61,914 bases of DNA from Pseudomonas sp. URMO17WK12:I11 (GCF_007677725.1 NZ_VEDF01000006.1:285063-346976), one strand, 5' to 3'; positions 29,552 through 38,647 are shown, counted from the stretch's first letter. Notes: generated by a model from the letters alone, not told the origin. Numbers and translations: made by a program.

Positions 29552-30274
29552 TCAGACGCGGAAGTAACCGACCGACGAATCGAATGGCAGGCGCTTGAGC
29601 TCGATCTTGTTCAGGTCCAGCACATCACGCAGCGCCTGGGTTTCGCCTGGGAAGTTGCGGTAGGCCACCTCGTCGAGCACCACGATCGCCCCCTTGGGCA
29701 TGTACGGCAGGAAGGTCTCCAGCGCCACCTTGGTCGATTTGTACAGGTCAGTGTCGAGGATCAGCATGGCCACCACCAGGTCCGGGCGGGTCTTGACGAA
29801 GGCAGGCACGGTTTCCAGGATATCGCCCTTGACGATCTCGCAGCGGGGAATACGGTTGACCGGACGGATCAGGTCGTTGGCATCGATCATGTCCTGGATC
29901 AGCGTCTCGTCGGTATCGGAGAACATGCTTTCGTTGATGTCGGCCGGGTCCTGCTCGGCATCGATGCTGGCAAAGCCGCCGAAGGTATCGAAACCGATGA
30001 TCGACCGGTTGATCGCGTAGGGTTCGAGAATCATCGACAGCTGCATGTACAGCATCAACGAGTTGCCCTTGTACACACCGCACTCGACGATCGCCCCAGG
30101 GATGTCCTGGACCATCTTGAACAGCTCGATGCGCGACAAGGCCGCGGTCACGGCGATGCGGTTGGCGAACACGAACGGCGCATCCGCCACGTACTGGGCA
30201 TCGACGCGGCTGAGCACGCTGGCGCGCTTTTCGTTGTACTCGACCTCGGCAGCGGTCAGACGACGCTTGGTCAT
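29552..30274 (-). CDS. TylF/MycF-family O-methyltransferase
   Basis: SAM-dependent methyltransferase of the family that O-methylates deoxysugars in antibiotics and some surface glycans. SAM motif GAIVECGVYKGNSLML near residue 60; GFDTFGGFASID; acidic metal/substrate region MLILDTDLYKSTKVALETF; then GAIVVLDEVAYRNFPGE. Length is 240 aa. Its start overlaps the stop of the upstream dioxygenase by four bases, so the two are made together. The sugar or other acceptor is unknown. A sigma-28-like promoter ahead of the pair suggests a flagellum-related target (inference). Confidence 0.85.
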   Translation of the reverse strand: MTKRRLTAAEVEYNEKRASVLSRVDAQYVADAPFVFANRIAVTAALSRIELFKMVQDIPGAIVECGVYKGNSLMLYMQLSMILEPYAINRSIIGFDTFGGFASIDAEQDPADINESMFSDTDETLIQDMIDANDLIRPVNRIPRCEIVKGDILETVPAFVKTRPDLVVAMLILDTDLYKSTKVALETFLPYMPKGAIVVLDEVAYRNFPGETQALRDVLDLNKIELKRLPFDSSVGYFRV

Positions 30275-31137
30275 GGGTTAACTCCCTGGAATTGCGAAAA
30301 GTCGCTGGCATTGAAAAAGTCTTTGAAGCCGGCATCTGCATCCGAACAGCCGTTGTCGACGTTCGGCGCGCCGCGCTTGTGCAGCAAGTCTTGCAGGTGG
30401 ATCAGGCGGAAGTCCACGCTGAAACGCACCTTGTCGGTGAAGTTGGCGACCGTGCCGTGCAGGTGGGCGCCCGAGAAGATCAGCATCTCGCCGCTGTTGG
30501 CGGCCACGCGCAACTCGGCGCTGGTGTCGATGGCCTCCAGCGGCACCGGGTGCACGCGGGTTTCCTCGGTGATGTTCTGCGAGGCCTTGTGCCGCTGCAC
30601 ATTGATCCAGTCGTTCAGGCTCCACTGTGCCGAACTGTTCTGCACCGGCCGCTCGAAGTAGGCCGGGTTGATCATCATGGTCTGTTCGGGCTCGATGCTG
30701 TACACCGGCATCCAGGTGTTGACCTGGCTCTCGACGCTGCCATACCAGGTGTCGCGGTGCGGCTTGTAGGCATAGCTGACGCCGGCATGCAGGTAATCGT
30801 AATGCGGTACCACGCGCACCCGCGGCACGTCGAAGATGTAGTCCTTGGGGTCGGCGCCGATCTCGCGGATGAAGCCGCGGATCAAGGCCTTGGCTTCGGC
30901 ACCGTTGGTGAACTGGCGCTTGAGCGCGGTGACACGCTCGACGAAGGTTTCGACCGGCATCATCTTGTGCAGCGATTGGTGATCGGTTTCACCTTCGAAC
31001 GCCGCAGTGATGCTGTGCCGGGCCAGGGCGCACAACTGGTGTGCGTGGCCAAGGCCGGTTTCCAGGAAGATATCGCCCTTGAACAGCGCACCCCGATAGT
31101 CCGGCTTGTTTTTCACCTGGTTGACGTAAAGATTCAT
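30271..31137 (-). CDS. Fe(II)/2-oxoglutarate-dependent dioxygenase-like protein
   Basis: Putative oxygenase of the phytanoyl-CoA hydroxylase-like cupin group. Metal ligands are readable: HRD in YKPHRDTWYGSV near residue 135 and the distal His in IFSGAHLHGTVANFTDKVRF, with Arg in SVDFRLIHL for 2-oxoglutarate. The ATG at 31137 has an AAGGGGG ribosome-binding site close upstream, giving 288 aa. Translationally coupled to the TylF-type methyltransferase. Substrate unknown; hydroxylation of a glycan or small molecule before methylation is one reading. Confidence 0.75.
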   Translation of the reverse strand: MNLYVNQVKNKPDYRGALFKGDIFLETGLGHAHQLCALARHSITAAFEGETDHQSLHKMMPVETFVERVTALKRQFTNGAEAKALIRGFIREIGADPKDYIFDVPRVRVVPHYDYLHAGVSYAYKPHRDTWYGSVESQVNTWMPVYSIEPEQTMMINPAYFERPVQNSSAQWSLNDWINVQRHKASQNITEETRVHPVPLEAIDTSAELRVAANSGEMLIFSGAHLHGTVANFTDKVRFSVDFRLIHLQDLLHKRGAPNVDNGCSDADAGFKDFFNASDFSQFQGVNP

Positions 31138-31300
31138 ACTTGCCCCCTTCAGCACTCTTGAGACCGATGCCCGCACAGGCTGCGTCGACCGGCAGCAGGG
31201 CATCCATTGAAGTGGACGCAAGGCGACGCAAGCCTGCCGCTTCGGGCAAGCACTTCAAGTCATGGCGATACAGGTGCATTGCCCGTATCCAGTGACCAGT

Positions 31301-31327
31301 GGATCGGCATGGGGCGCAGAAACTTTA
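31301..31327 (-). promoter_or_regulatory. Sigma-28 (FliA) -like promoter upstream of the dioxygenase-methyltransferase pair
   Basis: The minus strand reads TAAA, 15 bases, then GCCGATCC, matching TAAA-N15-GCCGATAA at 10 of 12 positions. The TAAAGTTTC start is identical to the flgM promoter here. It lies about 165 bp before the dioxygenase ATG. The rest of the 31138-31377 gap shows nothing else I can assign. Confidence 0.6.
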
Positions 31328-31377
31328 AGCCGGCCTGGGGCTAAAAACGCCCTCCACGACCCTGGCCGATCGGAGGC

Positions 31378-32376
31378 TCATTCGCTGATGGCGTTCTTGC
31401 CCGCGTCCTTGGCCCGGTACAGCGCCTGGTCGGCCCGCGCCAGCAGGGCTTGCTGGTCTTCGCCGTCGTGGCGCTGGACCACGCCGTAGCTCATGGTCAG
31501 ACGGCATTCGCCCACCGGCTCGAGCAGTTGCATGGCTCGCCGCAGCAGCGAGGCAAGGTCGAGCGCCTCGCCCAGGGTGGTCTGCGGCAGCACCATGACG
31601 AATTCGTCACCGCCCAAGCGCGCCAGCAGGTCGAGCTCGCGCAGGCGCAAGCGCAGGTGCTCGACCACTCGCACCAGGGTGGCATCGCCGCAGGCGTGGC
31701 CATAACGGTCGTTGATCGGCTTGAAGTCATCCAGGTCCATGGCGATCAGCGCCAGCGGCTGACGAAAGCGCTCGGCCCGCTCGCATTCCTGCTGCAGGGT
31801 CTTTTCCAGCCGGTAGCGATTGGCCACCCGGGTCAGGGTGTCGCGTTCGGCGAGGATGCGGTTTTCGTCCAACTGCCGTTGCAGTTGCTGGTTGACCCAC
31901 GACAGTTCGCGGGTGCGCTCGAGCACCTGGGCCTCCAGCGAATGGTTCTTCTGCTCCAGCTCGACGATCAGGCGCTTGCCGGCATCGATGTTACGGTGGG
32001 CGCCGAGCATGCGCGCCACCGAGCCATCTTCATTGCGGGCGATGATCTGGCCGCTGTCTTCGATCCACAGGTAGCTGCCGTCCTGACAGCGACAGCGGTA
32101 TTCGATCAGGTAACGCTCGTTGCGCTGGGTAATGTAGGCCTCGAAGTGCGCCATGACCCGCGGGTAGTCCTCCGGGTGGATGACGTGTTCCCAGGTCAGC
32201 ACGGTGTTGGCCTTGGAATGGCGCGTGTAGCCGAGCATGGCGTACCAGCCGGGGCTGCGGTAGACGTAGCCGGTGTTGGCGTTCCAGTCCCAGACGCCAT
32301 CGCTGACCAGCTCGAACAGCGTGGCCAGTTGCTGCTCGTCGAAGCCGGCAGGCGCCGGCGGTGCTACCTGACTCAT
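31378..32376 (-). CDS. PAS-GGDEF diguanylate cyclase
   Basis: Makes c-di-GMP in response to an unknown signal. PAS fold at about residues 15-135 (FELVSDGVWDWNANTGYVYR, then the PAC part YRCRCQDGSYLWIEDSGQII), a short coiled coil (EQKNHSLEAQVLERTRELSW), then a GGDEF domain from about 170 with intact LARLGGDEFVMVLP. RELD five residues before GGDEF is a product-inhibition I site. No membrane segment. ATG 32376 gives 332 aa. Confidence 0.93.
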   Translation of the reverse strand: MSQVAPPAPAGFDEQQLATLFELVSDGVWDWNANTGYVYRSPGWYAMLGYTRHSKANTVLTWEHVIHPEDYPRVMAHFEAYITQRNERYLIEYRCRCQDGSYLWIEDSGQIIARNEDGSVARMLGAHRNIDAGKRLIVELEQKNHSLEAQVLERTRELSWVNQQLQRQLDENRILAERDTLTRVANRYRLEKTLQQECERAERFRQPLALIAMDLDDFKPINDRYGHACGDATLVRVVEHLRLRLRELDLLARLGGDEFVMVLPQTTLGEALDLASLLRRAMQLLEPVGECRLTMSYGVVQRHDGEDQQALLARADQALYRAKDAGKNAISE

Positions 32377-32507
32377 GGACGCTCTCCGTGGACCCAGCAC
32401 CTGCGCGCCGCTCGAGGTGCGCCGACCGGGTCGGTGTGCGGCAGGCAAGCATATGCCCGGCCGATGACGATCGGAATAGCCCACCGAGCTATTTTTACCG
32501 CGCCGTC

Positions 32508-34346
32508 TCAGCCCTGGCTGACGCTGAATCCATTGCGCCCTGCGCGCTTGGCGCTGTACATGGCCTGGTCGGCCAGCGCCAGGGCCTGCTCGGCGCTCTG
32601 CGGCGGCTGCCCAGCGGCATTGAGGTACACCCCGATGCTGGCGCCGATCTTGACCTCGGCGCCAGCCAATACAATCGGCGCCGCCAGCGCCGCGCACAGC
32701 TTGCGGGCAATATCACGCGCCGAGGCCTGGCTGTTCACGCCGCGCGCGATGATCACGAACTCGTCGCCCGCCAGACGCGCCACCGTGTCATCGGCGCGCA
32801 TCGCCGCCAGCATGCGCCCGGCTGCGGCCTGCAACACCGCGTCACCGGCTTCGTGACCGTGCCGGTCGTTGACTTGCTTGAAGCCGTCCAGGTCGATGAA
32901 CAGCAGCGCCAGGGCGGCGCGCTGCTGCAAGGCGAGCGCCAGGCTCTGGTGCAACGCCGCGCGGTTGGGCAAGCCGGTCAACGGGTCGAGGGTGGCTTGA
33001 TCGAGCAGCAGGCGTTCCTTGTGCTTGCGCTCGGTGACGTCCAGGGACATGACGAAAAAGCCCTCGACCTTGCCGTTGCGAATATCAGGCACATACGTGG
33101 CATGCCAGATACGCGCGTCATGCGGGCTGTAGCGCACATCGTCGGCCTCGACCCGCTCGCCGGCCAGGGCCTTGCGGAAATACGGCAGCAACTGCGCGTA
33201 GACCTGCGCTGGCAGTACATCCTCGACCTTGCGGCCTTTGAGCTGGGTCGGCTCGACGCCGAAGATCTGCCGGTACACCGCATTGTTGAAGCGGTAGGCC
33301 AGATCGGTGCCGATGTGGGCGATCAGCACGGGCAGGTTATCGGCAATCGCCTGCAGGGTTTCCTGGCTGCGCGCCAGCTCTTCGGTGCGCTGCGCCACTT
33401 GCTGCTCGAGCGTGCTCTGGTAGCGCTGCAACTGCTGCTGGCGACGCTTGCGCGCGCTGATGTCGCGCACCAACACCACCAGTTGCTCGATCGCGCCCTG
33501 GGCGTCACGCAGCGCCGATAGGCTCAGCTCGGCCCACAGCGCGGGGTCGGCAGTGGTGATCAGGCGCACTTCACTGACCTGCGAGTCCAGCTCGCCAGCG
33601 ACGATTCGCTGCCAGTCGGCATCCAGCGTGGCCTGGTCCTGCGGGTCGATCAGTGCACGCAGTTGCGTGAGGACCAGGGCTTCCTTGGGCCGGCCCAGCA
33701 GTTGGCAGAATTCGCGGTTGGCCTGCTGGATGCGCCCTTGCGGGCTGACCAGCGTCTTGCTGGTCGGGCTGTTGTCGAAGACCCGATGAAAGTGCGCCTG
33801 GGCGCTGGCCTTGGCAGTGCGCCCGGCCTGCTCCACGGCGCTGCCAGCATCCTTGGCCAGGCTGCGGTGGAGCATTTCACGCTCGACGATCCGCGCCAGA
33901 TCGCGCAGGTGCGCAAGCTCGGTCTGGGTCAACTGGCGCGGCCGGGTGTCGAGGACGCACAGGGTGCCGAGGGTGAGATCGTCGGCAAAGCGCAGCGGCA
34001 CCCCGGCATAGAAGCGAATGCGCGGTCCGCCGGTCACCAGCGGATTGTCGGCAAAACGCGGGTCGGCGCAAGCATCGGGGATCAGCAGCATGTCCTCGGC
34101 GTGCAGGGCGTGGGCGCAGAACGCCAGGTCGCGACTGGTTTGCGTGATCTCCAACCCCTGGCGCGATTTGAACCACTGGCGATTGACGTCGATCAGCGAA
34201 ACCAGGGCCATCGGCGCATCGAGCAGCACGCAGGCCAGGCGGGTAAGGCGGTCGAAGGTCTCCTCCGGCGGCGTATCGAGAATGTCCAGGCTTTGCAGGT
34301 AGCACTGGCGGGCTGCTTCGTTGAGGGGCATCGGGGCGATTTGCAT
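32508..34346 (-). CDS. GAF-PAS-PAS-GGDEF signalling protein, probable diguanylate cyclase
   Basis: Soluble sensor of 612 aa. The GAF domain at about 15-165 has DAPMALVSLIDVNRQWFKSR and FYAGVPLRFADDLTLGTLCV. The first PAS is at about 195-305 (VFDNSPTSKTLVSPQGRIQQ) and the second at about 330-440, with PAC ending SLDVTERKHK. The GGDEF domain from about 450 carries LAGDEFVII: first Gly replaced by Ala, a variant still compatible with activity. RADD five residues upstream is an intact I site. It lies 131 bp upstream of another GGDEF gene on the same strand. Confidence 0.92.
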   Translation of the reverse strand: MQIAPMPLNEAARQCYLQSLDILDTPPEETFDRLTRLACVLLDAPMALVSLIDVNRQWFKSRQGLEITQTSRDLAFCAHALHAEDMLLIPDACADPRFADNPLVTGGPRIRFYAGVPLRFADDLTLGTLCVLDTRPRQLTQTELAHLRDLARIVEREMLHRSLAKDAGSAVEQAGRTAKASAQAHFHRVFDNSPTSKTLVSPQGRIQQANREFCQLLGRPKEALVLTQLRALIDPQDQATLDADWQRIVAGELDSQVSEVRLITTADPALWAELSLSALRDAQGAIEQLVVLVRDISARKRRQQQLQRYQSTLEQQVAQRTEELARSQETLQAIADNLPVLIAHIGTDLAYRFNNAVYRQIFGVEPTQLKGRKVEDVLPAQVYAQLLPYFRKALAGERVEADDVRYSPHDARIWHATYVPDIRNGKVEGFFVMSLDVTERKHKERLLLDQATLDPLTGLPNRAALHQSLALALQQRAALALLFIDLDGFKQVNDRHGHEAGDAVLQAAAGRMLAAMRADDTVARLAGDEFVIIARGVNSQASARDIARKLCAALAAPIVLAGAEVKIGASIGVYLNAAGQPPQSAEQALALADQAMYSAKRAGRNGFSVSQG

Positions 34347-34439
34347 GACGGCTCGCTCGGCAAAATCCTACCGGCAAACGATAGCGGCGCAGCGCTCAAG
34401 CGCAAGCCTTTCAACGCTGTAACCGACGCGCTCAAGCCG

Positions 34440-34445
34440 TATAAT
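34440..34445 (+). promoter_or_regulatory. Possible sigma-70 -10 box for the endonuclease gene
   Basis: Perfect TATAAT 32 bp before the start codon. The -35 at the right distance is poor (CTGTAA), so the site is tentative. Confidence 0.4.
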
Positions 34446-34477
34446 CGCGCTCTTTTGTAAGACGAAGATGTTCCTTC

Positions 34478-35434
34478 ATGAAGAAACTGCTCTGTGCCAT
34501 CACACTGGCCATTATGGCCATCCCCGCTGCCTTCGCTACCCCGCCCGCCACGTTCAGCGAAGCCAAAGCCGTTGCCAAACAAAAGATCTACCTCGATCAA
34601 GCCAACAGTGCCAACGGCGAGTTGTACTGCGGCTGCAAGTGGACCTGGGTCGGCAAGTCCGGCGGGCGCGTGGATGCGAAATCGTGTGGCTATGAAACCC
34701 GCAAGCTGCAGACCCGTGCCGAGCGTACCGAATGGGAGCATATCGTGCCGGCGTGGACCTTCGGCCACCAGCGCCAATGCTGGCAGAACGGCGGGCGCGA
34801 GCACTGCGTGGGCAGCGACCCGACCTTCCGCGCCATGGAAGCCGACCTGTTCAACCTGTACCCGTCGGTGGGCGAAGTGAACGGTGACCGCAGCAACTTC
34901 AACTACGGCATGGTTTCCGGCGTCGCCCCGCAATACGGTCAGTGCACCACCAAGGTCGACTTCCAGCAGCGCACCGCCGAGCCGCGCGACGAGGTCAAGG
35001 GACTGGTAGCGCGCACTACGTTTTATATGTTCGATCGCTACAAGCTGAGCATGTCGCGCCAGCAGCAGCAGTTGATGATGGCCTGGGACAAGCAGCACCC
35101 GGTCACCGCCTGGGAGAAGCAACGCGACCAGCGCATCGCCGCGATCATGGGCCACAGCAATCCGTTCGTCACCGGCGAGCGCAAATGGACGCAGGGCTAT
35201 ACGCCACAAGGTGCAGGCCTGGTGCAGAACACCGCAGCGCCAGCACCGGCCAAACCCTCGCTGGCCAGGAGTGTTTCGGCCGGTGCGGTGTTAGGCAACC
35301 GCAACAGCCATATCTACCACCTCTCCAACGGCTGCCCTGGCTACAGCCAAGTGGCGCAGAAGAACCAGGTGGCGTTTGGCAGCGAGGCCGAGGCCCAGGC
35401 TGCAGGGTATCGCAAGGCGGGTAACTGCAAATAA
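34478..35434 (+). CDS. Secreted endonuclease I family nuclease with Ada-like C-terminal extension
   Basis: Periplasmic or secreted DNA endonuclease of the EndA/Dns family. Signal peptide KLLCAITLAIMAIPAAFA. Catalytic region near residue 85: ERTEWEHIVPAWTFGHQR, with the family EWEHIVPA motif, followed by DLFNLYPSVGEVNGDRSNF. Paired Cys (CGCKW, SCGYE, QCW, HCVGS) suit an exported protein. After a Pro/Ala linker, the last 48 residues (GNRNSHIYHLSNGCPGY, then AGYRKAGNCK) form a separate Ada-metal-binding-like module. Length is 318 aa against about 235 for E. coli EndA. Confidence 0.9.
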   Translation: MKKLLCAITLAIMAIPAAFATPPATFSEAKAVAKQKIYLDQANSANGELYCGCKWTWVGKSGGRVDAKSCGYETRKLQTRAERTEWEHIVPAWTFGHQRQCWQNGGREHCVGSDPTFRAMEADLFNLYPSVGEVNGDRSNFNYGMVSGVAPQYGQCTTKVDFQQRTAEPRDEVKGLVARTTFYMFDRYKLSMSRQQQQLMMAWDKQHPVTAWEKQRDQRIAAIMGHSNPFVTGERKWTQGYTPQGAGLVQNTAAPAPAKPSLARSVSAGAVLGNRNSHIYHLSNGCPGYSQVAQKNQVAFGSEAEAQAAGYRKAGNCK

Positions 35435-35486
35435 GCGAGCGAGGTGTGTTCGGTGTGGGCTTGCACCAGGTGTGTGATGTCCCACG

Positions 35487-35685
35487 CCTAGTGCTCTGTA
35501 CGAAATTTCAAGAAATCCAAGCGCCGCCTCTTGAACACCGAGATTTTGTACAGCCACCCGCCATCGACGCAAAGGAGTTCTGTGACGGCATAGCGCTACG
35601 AACGCTCGGACGAGGTCTGGGGAGTAGTCTTCGATCTCTTCATCGAAACCCATGGCCGTGGGCGGCCTCGCTTGAGCGACCGACT
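35487..35685 (+). mobile_element. IS5-family insertion sequence remnant
   Basis: From 35597 the plus strand reads YERSDEVWGVVFDLFIETHG and continues RGRPRLSDR, the N-terminus of IS5-type transposases. The expected start MAK is present only as ACG GCA TAG, so both the start and the third codon are destroyed. Similarity ends at about 35685, where an Rhs fragment begins. The 5' non-coding part (around 35490-35580, GTGCTCTGTACGAAATTTC) looks like the IS end. Not functional. Confidence 0.7.
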
Positions 35686-36045
35686 CGCTGCCCACCAGCG
35701 ATCCGGTGTCGCGGCTGCGCAGTGGACCGCAACCTTCGTAATTGATCTCGCCTCGCAGTTTGCCGAGCGTGCGCACCAGCTCGGCCGCTGGGTCTTACTG
35801 ATAGCGGCGGTGAATCGGGTAATAGGCATGCTCCACCAAGTGCGACTATCAATTCCGGTGTCATGCACCTGCGAAAGCTTCTCGGCGGGCAAGGTCGAGG
35901 CAAACTGCCAAGCCTTGTGCCGCATCGCATCGTAGCCAAAGCCACTGGTGAGTCTGCCTTGAATGCGGTGAACCTCGCGGTACAGGTCGTCATGCTCCAT
36001 GTCGCTGATCACCTAGTCATCCAGGTTCAACCGGTGCAGCGGTAA
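35686..36045 (-). pseudogene. Displaced Rhs fragment C (degenerate)
   Basis: Minus-strand sequence matches the main Rhs core just before its C-terminal end: DMEHDDLYREVHRIQGRLTS, FGYDAMRHKAWQFASTL, RTLGKLRGEINY and LRSRDTGSLVGSE. It has several frame breaks and lost bases. It runs directly into the IS remnant. No toxin tip or immunity gene remains attached. Confidence 0.85.
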
Positions 36046-36133
36046 TCCCCGCTGTTCAGCTATTGAAGCGGTCCGGAAAGTCTCGATCAGGCAGAAATCT
36101 TCGCATGTGCCAGCGCAACTATAGCCAGCAGAC

Positions 36134-36565
36134 TCATAGCGGAGCACGACGCCATTTCTCATCAAAACTCAATATTTCTTTCTTCTTCACTTTCCACTTG
36201 GCCTCCTTCATTACCATGTAAATTTTCGAAGTTATCCCAGCACCTCTAACCTGCCGAACGTGAAGGATTAAACTTTTTTCATCGCCGCCTAGGACATCAA
36301 TCTCGTCGACATCAGGATCGTAGGTTGCAGGCTTAGCGCAGCCTAAATCAATAAGTCGCCCATAATTAAACTTATCTTTTATCACGTAACCTTTGAGAAT
36401 CAGCTCTAACTTCTGCCGATACTCCTCCTTTAGCCTTGGATCATCAATTCCTTTGCCGAGGGCTTGTTTTCGCTTATCAAAAAATTCGATCTCCCATGCA
36501 TTCATCTCACCCATGAACTCGACAAGAGCTTTCGGCACATCTTCTGATAGATATCTTTTTGACAT
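36134..36565 (-). CDS. Small immunity-type protein (NTF2-fold-like), toxin partner lost
   Basis: 143 aa from ATG 36565 (MSKRYLSEDVPKALVEFMGE), with GGAAATC just upstream. Charged, with no signal peptide. The start motif PKALVEFMGEMNAWEIEFFD resembles the NTF2-fold immunity proteins that follow Rhs toxins; this is pattern recognition, not a verified match. It is AT-rich compared with flanking Rhs DNA. It sits immediately downstream of Rhs fragment B, where an immunity gene belongs, yet no recognisable toxin tip lies between them. Confidence 0.65.
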   Translation of the reverse strand: MSKRYLSEDVPKALVEFMGEMNAWEIEFFDKRKQALGKGIDDPRLKEEYRQKLELILKGYVIKDKFNYGRLIDLGCAKPATYDPDVDEIDVLGGDEKSLILHVRQVRGAGITSKIYMVMKEAKWKVKKKEILSFDEKWRRAPL

Positions 36566-36721
36566 ATTGATTTCCAATAAACCCCTCAAGTATATGTTCG
36601 CCCTGATGGAGCATATCATAGGTTATGGATGTGCGGCGCGCACCAGCGTTACTTATCTGAAGTTTAGCTCGATATCCACAACACCTTTTTTCTGAACGAC
36701 ATTTGCAACCTGAGATTAAAA

Positions 36722-37880
36722 AGCTATGTATTCACCACGATGTATGCCTCTCAATGGAGGGAAAACGCCATCTTTACCTCTTCCACCCAAGCGCTTACTC
36801 ATGCAAGAACGATATGTCGCCTGCGATATAATTCTGCCACCCGCGTCCGTCAACTCCAGCGGCGTACCCATTTAGTCAGTATGGAAGTAAAAGACCTTCT
36901 GCACCTCCCCTTCCACCTGATCCACCCGCGCTAACGGCGCATAGCTCCCTGGCTCATACAGGTACACGATGTTCTGCCCAGGGCTTTCCTCCCGCAGCAT
37001 CCTCAGCCCTTGCCACAGAAAGCGCTTCTGCTCGACCTCGCCATTGATCTCAGCCCGCTTGGCCACCCGCCGTCCAAGGCTGTCGTACCGGTACTGGCCG
37101 GTACTCTCCAGCTTGCCATTGACCACCGTTTCTGCACGGACCAGCCGATTCTCGCAGTCGTAGGCAAAGGTCTGCAGCTTGCTATGCCCAGAGCGCTTTT
37201 CGACCAGGTTGCCCCAGGGATCATATCGGTACTCCTGATCACGCCACCGTTTGATTCGGTTGTCTTTAACCTTGTCGAACTGTCGGGCATTGAAGTCCAG
37301 CAGGTTCGCCGCCGCGTCGTAGCGGAATTCTTCACTGCCTACCAGCGAACCAGTATCGCGGCTGCGCAACTGGCCGTTAGCTTCGTACTCGTACTTGATC
37401 TCGCCTCGCAGTTTGTCGAGCGTGCGCACTAGCTCGCCCGCTGGGTCGTACTGATAGCGGCGGTGAATCGGTTATAGGCATGCTCGACCAGCAGCGAGGT
37501 ATTGATGCCGGTGTTGTGCACCTGCGAAAGCTTGTCGGCAGGCATGGCCGAGGCAAACTGCCAAGCTTTGCGCCCCATCGCATCGTAGCCAAAGCAACTG
37601 GTGAGCTTGCCCTGGGTCCGGTAGACCTCACGGTGCAGGTCATCCCGTTCCATGTCGGTGATCACCTGGCCATCCAGGTTCAACTGGTGCAGGTGCCCGC
37701 TGCCGTGGTACAGGTGATTGACCTAGCGACCATCCGGCAAAATCAGTGCGGTCAAGTTGCTAAGCGGGTCAGACTCGTAGCCAAGCGTCATATCAGACGT
37801 GATTTATTTCGTCAGCCGGCCCCCTAGATCGTAGGCGTGCTCCAGCTCCCCCTCAGTTACACCATGCTGCTTGCCGACAA
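36722..37880 (-). pseudogene. Displaced Rhs fragment B
   Basis: About 1 kb closely matches the main Rhs (its 40880-41860 maps to 36867-37847 with a constant 4013-bp offset). It includes NLDGQVITDMERDDLHREVY, RTLDKLRGEIKYEYEANGQL and VYLYEPGSYAPLARVDQVEG. It has a one-base deletion near 37468, an in-frame TAA after FYFHTD at 36872-36874, and further stops upstream of 37683. At the site where the main Rhs is frameshifted, this copy is intact (GHSKLQTFAYDCENRLV). After the TAA the frame continues MGTPLELTDAGG before losing Rhs similarity. Confidence 0.88.
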
Positions 37881-38038
37881 CCTATGATCCTCAGTAATTC
37901 GTATCCGTTGTTTTTGAGGGCGATTGTCTAGCCGCCCCTTACCAAACCCTCAGACGTACCGTGAGACTTCTTGCTAGATGGAAAAATTTTTCATAGCTGC
38001 CTGCCAGGTGATTCCAAGCCCCGCAAGCCATAGATATT

Positions 38039-38647
38039 CTATGAAGGAAAGATCTTTTCCTCATGACCGTTAGTAAATACGTTATGTATAGATACTAGAT
38101 CACTTTGCTTGTACTCGAATCGAACCTCATAAATCGAAAAATCCGACTCGCCATGCTCCGCTTGCCTGACCAATATCTTGGTCAGCCTTCCACATTCATA
38201 GATATAATCAGACTCACTACATCCAAACCTTCCCCAATTCATGTCCTTCATCAGGACGCCATCGACAAAACCTGAAAATGAAATGTTTCTTAACCTCCCA
38301 ACACTATCGTAATAAATCCGCCGAAGACCATCATCGTAATGCTCGTAAAACTCTACACTAACAATGTCTTTATGCTGCCCATAAACTTCAAGGTACAGAA
38401 TCTTATCACTAACATCGAAGTGATAAACGTGTGTGTTTTTTATATTTTTGGGCAATTCATTTAATTGCCTTCCCTTTTTGTAACCCGCTCTTTCCAATTC
38501 ATAGGGTCGAAAATTGAAAAATGGTCCTTTCGTAATAATTTTTTGTTTTTCTTTGGATTTAGCAGTAATCAACATGTCGCTTAATGCGCTGATTTTATTT
38601 AGAGCAGCATTGCTGAACTCTTTTTCTAATTCTAGCAAATTCCACAT
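38039..38647 (-). CDS. Putative immunity protein next to a decayed AHH tip
   Basis: 202 aa from the ATG at 38647 (MWNLLELEKEFSNAALNKIS), which has GGAGAAG 3-4 bases upstream; a longer start at 38665 is possible. Acidic/aromatic C-terminal half (LRRIYYDSVGRLRNISFSGF, then RFEYKQSDLVSIHNVF). AT-rich. I do not recognise the family; the role is inferred because it follows the remains of an AHH-type nuclease tip, as immunity genes do. Confidence 0.6.
   Translation of the reverse strand: MWNLLELEKEFSNAALNKISALSDMLITAKSKEKQKIITKGPFFNFRPYELERAGYKKGRQLNELPKNIKNTHVYHFDVSDKILYLEVYGQHKDIVSVEFYEHYDDGLRRIYYDSVGRLRNISFSGFVDGVLMKDMNWGRFGCSESDYIYECGRLTKILVRQAEHGESDFSIYEVRFEYKQSDLVSIHNVFTNGHEEKIFPS

Noticed and set aside
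32480..32500. Hairpin AATAGC...GCTATT with Ts between the two GGDEF genes
   Set aside because: The T run is on the plus strand, where no gene ends; too weak to call a terminator for the minus-strand genes.
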